Origin: Tenggerimyces flavus
GTDB lineage: Bacteria; Actinomycetota; Actinomycetes; Propionibacteriales; Actinopolymorphaceae
Assembly (NCBI RefSeq): GCF_016907715.1
Contig: NZ_JAFBCM010000001.1
Span: forward strand, 2,480,001 to 2,544,000
Direction: 5' to 3'
DNA length: 64,000 bases
Shown: one piece after another, positions 59,261-64,000 of the stretch
Numbering within the stretch: position 1 is the first letter of the stretch
How the letters are laid out: every line of letters begins with the position of its first letter
Position numbers and translations under genes: made by a program
Notes under the pieces: model-generated
Databases searched by the model: none
Seen by the model: only the letters and a program-made list of their open reading frames with translations
What the model was told of the DNA's origin: nothing

Positions 59261-59953
59261 TCACATGGAAAGGGCCCGCACGGTGGTGGGAATGTCACCG
59301 TGCGGGTCCACCGGCGGGCGTTCCGGCGCTCGTTCCATCCGGGCCACCGCCGCGCTGATCCGGTCCATCCGGAACACCCGGTACGCCTCTCGCAGCCGGC
59401 ACCAGCCGATCACGTACCAGGCGTCGTTGACCGAGACGAAGCCCGTCGGCTCGATCACCCGGCTGGTCACGGCGTCCTTGATGTCGGTGTAGTCGATCTC
59501 GAGCACCCGCCGCTCGGCCAGCGCCTGCCCGACGATCCCCGGGATGCCGCCGCCGGCGTCGGCCTGCTCGGGAACCAGGACGCGCTGCACGAGCTCGCCC
59601 GCCGAACGCCGGTCCGCGTCCGACATCGCCGCCGCGATCTTCGCCAGCCCGCTGCGGGCCGCGTCCGACCAGGGCGTCGGGCCGGCCAGGGCCAACGCCG
59701 CGACCATCGCGACCGCCTCGGCGGGCGTGAAGTTCAACGGTGGCAGCGTCATCGCCGCGTCGACCGAGTAGCCGCCGCGCCGCCCGTTCGTCGCCCAGAT
59801 CGGCACGCCCGCCTGCTGCAGGGCCGACAGGTCGCGCTCGATCGTGCGTACGGACACCTCGAAGCGCTCCGCCAGCCAGGAGGCGCTGCGAGCGCGCGGC
59901 GCCACGGCACGCAGCTCCTCCACCACGGCGTACATGCGCTCGGTCTTGTTCAC
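59261..59953 (-). CDS. WYL-domain transcriptional regulator (YafY-like)
   Basis: A 230-aa regulator with an N-terminal winged helix (WLAERFEVSVRTIERDLSAL) and the C-terminal WYL domain (IDYTDIKDAVTSRVIEPTGF with AWYVIGWCRLREAYRVFRMD). The GTG at 59953 gives MNKTERMYAVVEELRA, the usual start; an in-frame TTG at 59983 would add ten residues. Target genes unknown. Its final codons form the right arm of a hairpin that could terminate the convergent metallophosphoesterase gene. Confidence 0.87.
   Translation of the reverse strand: MNKTERMYAVVEELRAVAPRARSASWLAERFEVSVRTIERDLSALQQAGVPIWATNGRRGGYSVDAAMTLPPLNFTPAEAVAMVAALALAGPTPWSDAARSGLAKIAAAMSDADRRSAGELVQRVLVPEQADAGGGIPGIVGQALAERRVLEIDYTDIKDAVTSRVIEPTGFVSVNDAWYVIGWCRLREAYRVFRMDRISAAVARMERAPERPPVDPHGDIPTTVRALSM
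59275..59306. terminator. hairpin terminator for the metallophosphoesterase gene
   Basis: CCCGCACGGTG (59275-59285) and CACCGTGCGGG (59296-59306) form a perfect 11-base stem with a ten-base loop, 23 bases after the metallophosphoesterase stop. It lies within the last codons of the convergent WYL gene, so one sequence serves as a terminator on one strand and as coding sequence on the other. No T-run follows. Confidence 0.5.
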
Positions 59954-59987
59954 CGACCGCAGTGTCACACCGCCCACCGACAACCCG

Positions 59988-60359
59988 CTACTTCGACCCC
60001 GGCGTGAAGATGGCGAACTGGTTGCCGGAGCGGTCCTTCAGGTACGCGAACGGCGTCGAGGAGTCCGGCGAGGCGTGGACGACCGTGGCGCCGAGCTTCT
60101 CTGCCCGCTCACAGGCGTCCTTGATGTCGGCGACCTGGACGTAGAACACCGCGTGGTTCGGCAGCTGCCCGCCGGTCACCATGAAGCCGCCGCTCGGGGC
60201 CTGCGCGCCGCGGTAGGAGATCAGCCGGTAGTCCATCCCCTCGGCCGCCGAGTTCGGGTCGGACGCGAACGTCCAGCCGAACAGCTCGCCGTAGAACTCC
60301 TCGGTGGCCTTGGCGTCGTCGCTCGCGACCTCGAACCACGTCACAGTGTCGTTGCTCAT
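59988..60359 (-). CDS. VOC (glyoxalase-like) family protein
   Basis: A 123-aa vicinal-oxygen-chelate fold protein. VTWFEVASDDAKATEEFYGELFGWTF is the common opening, GGQLPNHAVFYVQVADI the middle strand with a metal-ligand-like His, and AYLKDRSGNQFAIFTPG the last strand. AAGGAG lies five bases before the ATG. Follows the GDPD gene and precedes the WYL gene on the same strand. Substrate unknown; small size fits single-domain VOC proteins. Confidence 0.88.
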   Translation of the reverse strand: MSNDTVTWFEVASDDAKATEEFYGELFGWTFASDPNSAAEGMDYRLISYRGAQAPSGGFMVTGGQLPNHAVFYVQVADIKDACERAEKLGATVVHASPDSSTPFAYLKDRSGNQFAIFTPGSK

Positions 60360-60436
60360 GAATGCTCCTTCTCAAAGGTGTTTCGAACCGATGAGAAGAG
60401 CTTCGACGGCCTACGCGACAGCCCTATGTCGGTGTT

Positions 60437-61420
60437 TCAGCAGGGATCCTCGCCAGGCTGCCCGGGCCGCACGACGTTCCGTGCGTCGAGCACCGCCTCC
60501 AGCCGGGAGGGGAACGCCGGCATGATCCCGTCGACGCACATGTCCACCAGTTGGCCGTACAGCGCGTCGGACTCCGGCTGCCCGCTCATCCACACGTGCA
60601 CCGCGTACCCCCTCGCGTGCGCCCGCTTGACCACCGCGGGCGTCGCGATCTTGAGTCCGCCGTACTCCACCGGCAGCTGCAGGGCCGCGGTGCCCGCCGG
60701 CGGCGAGATGCCCAGCGTGACGAACGCGAGCGTCCGCACGATCCCCGGCGCGGTCGGGATCTTCGGCGCGAGCTGGTGGAACTGAGCGACCGCCGCGTCG
60801 TTGAACGACACCACGATCACGTCCGTCCGGCCCTTGGCTTTCAGGACGGTCGCGAGGATGCCCGCGTTGCGCAGGAACGACGCGACGTCGGTGTCGCTGG
60901 TGCCCTTGATCTCGATGTTCAACGGCACGGTGGGGAACGCCGCGAGCACCTCGCGCAGTGTCGGCACGCGGAAGTCCGTCGCGCTGTAGCCGGCCGGCGG
61001 CGGGACCGCGCCTGTCCGGACGCCGCGGAACGGGTACGACGCGGGCGGCAGCCCCGCGACGGTGCCGCGGTCGGGCACGAACTCGTACGCCGCGTCCAGC
61101 GCCTGCACCTGGGCCACGGTCTTGTCGCGCACCCGGCCGGTGCCCTCGGTCGTCCGGTCGACGGTCGCGTCGTGGGTCACCACGAGCTCGCCGTCGGACG
61201 TCGCGTGGACGTCGAGCTCGAGCACGTTCGCGCCGAGCGCGACGGCGCGCTTGAACGCGTACATCGTGTTGGACGGCGCCTCGTTCTCTCCGCCCTGGTG
61301 GGCCATGTTGAGGACGCGCAGGTCGAGCCAGGGGTTCGTCGGGGCCGCGTACGCGGACTGGGTGCCGGCCGTCAGAGCGACAACGCCGGCCACGATCGCC
61401 AACCGCAGAAGGATCTTCAT
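60437..61420 (-). CDS. secreted glycerophosphodiester phosphodiesterase family protein
   Basis: A 327-aa TIM-barrel phosphodiesterase with a signal peptide (LAIVAGVVALTAGTQSAYAA). The N-terminal MAHQGGENEAPSNTMYAF replaces the usual HRG with HQG, ANVLELDVHATSDGELVVTHDATVDRTT carries the metal-binding Glu-x-Asp and the catalytic His, and LNIEIKGT follows. It would hydrolyse glycerophosphodiesters outside the cell. Cys is its last residue. Ends 77 bases before the VOC gene start. Confidence 0.9.
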   Translation of the reverse strand: MKILLRLAIVAGVVALTAGTQSAYAAPTNPWLDLRVLNMAHQGGENEAPSNTMYAFKRAVALGANVLELDVHATSDGELVVTHDATVDRTTEGTGRVRDKTVAQVQALDAAYEFVPDRGTVAGLPPASYPFRGVRTGAVPPPAGYSATDFRVPTLREVLAAFPTVPLNIEIKGTSDTDVASFLRNAGILATVLKAKGRTDVIVVSFNDAAVAQFHQLAPKIPTAPGIVRTLAFVTLGISPPAGTAALQLPVEYGGLKIATPAVVKRAHARGYAVHVWMSGQPESDALYGQLVDMCVDGIMPAFPSRLEAVLDARNVVRPGQPGEDPC

Positions 61421-61460
61421 GTGCGTGCCTCCCGTTCACGTTGAGAGACAGCGTGCCGCC

Positions 61461-62561
61461 TCAGCGCAACGAACGGAAGAACTCCCGGAGATCAGCGACC
61501 AACAGGTCCGCTGCTTCCATGGCCGCGAAGTGTCCGCCGCGGTCGAACTCCGACCAGTGCACGACGTTGTGCTCGCGCTCCACCAGCCGCCGGATCGCCG
61601 GGTCGGTCGGGAACACCGCGACCCCGGTCGGGACGCCGGAGATCGAGGTGTCGACGCCGGCCGCCTCGGCCATCCGGACCTCGTAGTAGAGCTGCGCGGA
61701 CGACGCCGCGGTCTCGGTGAACCAGTACAGCGACACGTCGGTGAGCAGGTGGTCGCGGTCGATCGCGTCCTCGGGCAGCTCGTGCGCCGGGTCGGTCCAC
61801 TCCTTGAACTTCTCCACCAGCCAGGCGAGCAGGCCTGCGGGGGAGTCGGTGAGCGCGTACGCGACGGTCTGCGGGCGGGTCGACTGCACCGCGGCGTACC
61901 CGGTGCCCTCGGCGCGTACGTACTCCGCGAACGCCCCCCGCTCTGGAGACAGCTCCTCCGCGCCTTCGGGAGAGCGGAGGCCGCCGTTGATGTGGACGCC
62001 GACGACGTGCTCAGGGGCGACGCGGCCGAGGTCGGGCGAGACGAGCGAGCCGGTGTCGCCGCCCGCGGCGCCGTACCGCTCGTACCCGAGCCGCGCCATC
62101 AGCTCGGCCCAGGCGCGGGCGATCCGCTCGTGGTTCCAGCCCGGGCCGGACAGCGGCGTGGAGAAGCCGAAGCCGGGCAGGGACGGGATCACCAGGTGGA
62201 ACTCGTCGCTGAGCGGCTCGATCACCTCGAGGAACTCCACGACCGAGCCCGGCCAGCCGTGCGTGAGGATCAGCGGCAGCGCGTCCTCGTTCGGCGACCG
62301 GACGTGCAGGAAGTGGATCGGCTGCCCGTCGATGGTCGTGCGGGACTGCGGGTACGCGTTGAGCCGCTGCTCCCAGGCACGCCAGTCGTACGCCGTCGCC
62401 CAATGGTCGGCGAGCCCGCGCAGGTAGTCGACCGGGACGCCGCGCGACCAGCCGACGCCCGCCAACTCCGAAGCCCAGCGGGTGGCCGCCAGCCGGGCGT
62501 GAAGGTCAGAGATCGCGGCCTCGGGGACCGCGATCTCGAAGGACTCGAAAGAGTGGCTCAG
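61461..62561 (-). CDS. epoxide hydrolase-family protein, probable CTG start
   Basis: A 366-aa alpha/beta hydrolase of the microsomal-type epoxide hydrolase family. If translation starts at CTG 62561, the N-terminal EHN segment [20 protein letters not shown] is retained; the first ordinary start (TTG 62465) loses 32 residues of it. [13 protein letters not shown] is the oxyanion region, [17 protein letters not shown] the nucleophile Asp and [16 protein letters not shown] the catalytic His. The stop of the DUF4287 gene lies six bases upstream. The open frame continues past the CTG with no ATG, GTG or TTG in reach. Confidence 0.85.
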   Translation of the reverse strand: MSHSFESFEIAVPEAAISDLHARLAATRWASELAGVGWSRGVPVDYLRGLADHWATAYDWRAWEQRLNAYPQSRTTIDGQPIHFLHVRSPNEDALPLILTHGWPGSVVEFLEVIEPLSDEFHLVIPSLPGFGFSTPLSGPGWNHERIARAWAELMARLGYERYGAAGGDTGSLVSPDLGRVAPEHVVGVHINGGLRSPEGAEELSPERGAFAEYVRAEGTGYAAVQSTRPQTVAYALTDSPAGLLAWLVEKFKEWTDPAHELPEDAIDRDHLLTDVSLYWFTETAASSAQLYYEVRMAEAAGVDTSISGVPTGVAVFPTDPAIRRLVEREHNVVHWSEFDRGGHFAAMEAADLLVADLREFFRSLR

Positions 62562-62566
62562 ACGCT

Positions 62567-62797
62567 CTAGTCGAAGCAGCGCTGTGCGCGCTGGAGATCC
62601 GACTCGTGCACGATCGCCGTCGCGTGTCCGTGCGCGAGACCGTACTCGTCGCGCAGCCAGTTCACCCGGTCATCGAAGCGTAGGAACGTTGGTCCTGCTT
62701 CCATGGCTTTGAACCACTCAGGGAGTTCACGTCCGGTCGCGTGGGGGATCCGCGCGACGAGGTTCTGATGTGTCTCTTCGGAGTGGTGTAGAGCCAT
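62567..62797 (-). CDS. DUF4287 domain protein
   Basis: A 76-aa protein close to the DUF4287 pattern: [19 protein letters not shown] and [39 protein letters not shown], often found alone in actinobacteria. Unknown function. It ends six bases before the probable CTG start of the epoxide hydrolase gene, suggesting translational coupling. The gap 62798-62944 holds nothing recognisable. Confidence 0.8.
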   Translation of the reverse strand: MALHHSEETHQNLVARIPHATGRELPEWFKAMEAGPTFLRFDDRVNWLRDEYGLAHGHATAIVHESDLQRAQRCFD

Positions 62798-62944
62798 GGG
62801 GGGCCTCCCAGAGATCGGGGTCAGGACCGGTCAGAGTCGAACCATGGAACGAGCGTGCCTGACGAACGGCGTACTCGCAACCCCTCCGCTCAATCTACGG
62901 ACAGTCACTGGACTTCTACAGAGCGTGCGATGGTCGGAAGGGGT

Positions 62945-63412
62945 TCAATCTGCCGTTACCAAGCGTGCGGGAAAGCCTCCTTGTGCCTGCGGTCCCCAGC
63001 TCTCGATGTCGATCTCCAGCAGGCATTTGGCCTGCCGTTCCATCGCCGCGCGGTACTCGTCCCAGTCGGGGTGCTCGCCGCTGATGCAGCGGTAGTAGTC
63101 GACCAGGCCGTCCATCGCGGCGGGCAGGTCGAGGACGCGTCCGGTGCCGTCGACCTGGATCCACGGGTCGCCGCCGTCGGACAGCACGCACAGGCTGACG
63201 GCCGGGTTGCGCCGGACGTTGCGGGCCTTCGCGCGTTCGGGGTACGTCGAGATCACGATGCGGTCGTTCGAGCTGATGCCGAGCGTGACGGGAGACAACT
63301 GCGGCCGCCCATCGCGGCGCGTGGTCGCGAGGATGCCGCGGTGCCTCGGCCGCAGGAACTCGAGCACCTCGGCGCGGCTCAGCTTGGTCTCGGTAGCGAT
63401 CTGGGGACTCAT
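62945..63412 (-). CDS. PPOX-class F420-dependent oxidoreductase family protein
   Basis: A 155-aa split-barrel flavin/F420-binding protein. VLEFLRPRHRGILATTRRDG and PQLSPVTLGISSNDRIVIST open the barrel; RAKARNVRRNPAVSLCVL is the cofactor-binding R-x-K-x2-N-x4-P region, and WIQVDGTGRVLDL follows. The ATG at 63412 has GGGG just upstream; ATG 63424 is an alternative at the edge of a MITE-like element. That element supplies nearly all of the leader sequence. Different from the 13.2 kb PPOX gene and only distantly related. Confidence 0.85.
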   Translation of the reverse strand: MSPQIATETKLSRAEVLEFLRPRHRGILATTRRDGRPQLSPVTLGISSNDRIVISTYPERAKARNVRRNPAVSLCVLSDGGDPWIQVDGTGRVLDLPAAMDGLVDYYRCISGEHPDWDEYRAAMERQAKCLLEIDIESWGPQAQGGFPARLVTAD

Positions 63413-63423
63413 GTCCCCGACCA

Positions 63424-63605
63424 TAGGCCGTGTCTGCCAAAGATCGCCTGACGCGCGACACCTCGCATCCCGCCTGGCCGCGGTGCACGTCGTCACCCAT
63501 AGGACAAACTATGAATTCCTCCTGCACCACGCCCAGCCGGGCGCGATGCGCCGCGCGCCATCGCGCGGAGCGCGATGACCAGCGCTATTTGCCAGATACG
63601 GCCTA
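63424..63605. mobile_element. MITE-like element, copy 3
   Basis: A 182-base copy with terminal inverted repeats TAGGCCGTGTCTGCCAAA (63424-63441) and, at 63588-63605, the complement of TAGGCCGTATCTGGCAAA (16 of 18 match). The interior repeats ATCCCGCCTGGCCGCGGTGC and ATTCCTCCTGCACCACGCCC. It sits 12 bases before a PPOX start, and its right end gives the stop of a small - strand gene. Confidence 0.83.
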
Positions 63606-63764
63606 CGCGGTGCTGAGCCAGACGGAATCGTCTGGAGCCAGCAACAGGCAGGCCGCGCAAGTGACTTCCTCCATGGACGGCTCGCCTTCGCCCCGGACCA
63701 CCACGTCACATCGCGGAATCCCGTTCGTCCACGCGTGCACGGTGTAGCCGTACCGGATGTTCAC
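63603..63764 (-). CDS. small hypothetical protein ending in a MITE
   Basis: A 53-aa frame with a good ribosome site (AGGGAGG, 8 bases before a GTG). It has two Cys close together (TCAACLLLAP) but no family I recognise. The TAG stop is contributed by the right end of the MITE-like element, so the native C-terminus may have been different. Not a duplicate of any other gene in the window. Confidence 0.5.
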   Translation of the reverse strand: MNIRYGYTVHAWTNGIPRCDVVVRGEGEPSMEEVTCAACLLLAPDDSVWLSTA

Positions 63765-63960
63765 GGATCTCGACCTCCCTCGTCGACTGCCGCGGTTTCC
63801 ATCACGGTAAGCAACAATCGACGGCTCTGCCTGCCAGTTCGCGCGTGTCGCCTCCGGTCCCGGCGAGCTTGGGGCGGGCTTGCGCTGATATGTCGGATGC
63901 GGGCTTCGCCGGCAGAGGCTGGTTAGAATCCCCCCTGAACTGTCGTAGGAGAGGCTGCTC

Positions 63961-64000
63961 ATGACGGATGGCATCTGGGGTCGGGTGCATCGCGACCTAC
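63961..64000 (+). CDS. unidentified gene, start only
   Basis: An ATG with GGAGAGG about 7 bases upstream begins MTDGIWGRVHRDL before the window ends. Too short to assign. The 196-base gap before it (63765-63960) holds no obvious gene; TTAGAAT at 63923 could serve as a -10 element, but the spacing to any -35 is unclear. Confidence 0.55.
   Translation, partial: MTDGIWGRVHRDL

Overview
The window is high-GC DNA (about 70% GC by eye) with strong G/C at third codon positions, many GTG and some TTG starts, and dense 1-4 base stop/start overlaps. Together with the gene order mfd ... mazG - eno - ftsB-like - DUF501 - ppx/gppA, this points to an Actinomycetota chromosome. DasR-like and Rex-like sites, P450/ferredoxin pairs and ABC sugar importers without their own ATPase suggest a soil-type filamentous or nocardioform lineage, perhaps Propionibacteriales. 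The species cannot be fixed from sequence alone.

Region 1 (1-13.7 kb) is a surface-polysaccharide locus. On the + strand, overlapping genes encode GDP-mannose 4,6-dehydratase (5' end cut by the window), a GT11 fucosyltransferase, a GT2 glycosyltransferase, a Wzy-like polymerase/ligase, a Wzx-like flippase and a sulfotransferase. On the - strand lie a Wzz-like chain-length protein with a degenerate kinase-like tail and split Alg14/Alg13-type glycosyltransferase subunits. An APH-fold protein coupled to a Tat-exported beta-helix protein follows. The inferred product is a fucosylated and perhaps sulfated exopolysaccharide. A small redox/hydrolase operon (MBL hydrolase, DsbA-like, PPOX) separates this locus from mfd.

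Region 2 (13.9-36 kb) is mainly conserved core: mfd, a probable AbiEii-type toxin pair, an aldo/keto reductase, a two-component system, a TetR/SRPBCC divergon, an aminotransferase, a SurA-like lipoprotein, mazG, a giant LPXTG surface protein with four 129-codon tandem repeats, eno, ftsB-like, DUF501, ppx, an ECF sigma/anti-sigma-like pair and a D-aminopeptidase.

Region 3 (36-46 kb) is an amino-sugar uptake and catabolism locus: a DasR-like GntR regulator, an ABC importer (binding protein plus two permeases, no ATPase), NanE and a neutral-ceramidase-fold protein on one strand, and a GH84 hexosaminidase with a SIS-domain protein on the other. A DasR-like palindrome lies before the SIS-GH84 operon.

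Region 4 (46-64 kb) is mixed: a uracil-DNA glycosylase, tandemly duplicated membrane proteins, ndh with a Rex-like operator, a CFA-synthase-like methyltransferase, a tRNA-Leu(UAA) lacking the long variable arm, an unrecognised gene pair, a TetR/P450/ferredoxin unit, a truncated hydrolase, a BI-1 protein, a secreted metallophosphoesterase, GDPD, an epoxide hydrolase and PPOX genes.

Two dispersed intergenic repeat families recur. One (four copies) is a two-hairpin element ending in an unusually AT-rich palindrome. The other (three copies) is a 170-180 bp MITE-like element with TAGGGC/TAGGCC-type terminal inverted repeats at TA dinucleotides. One MITE copy sits exactly in what were probably the overlapping stop codons of two convergent genes. 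No CRISPR array, rRNA gene, integrase or transposase gene was seen.
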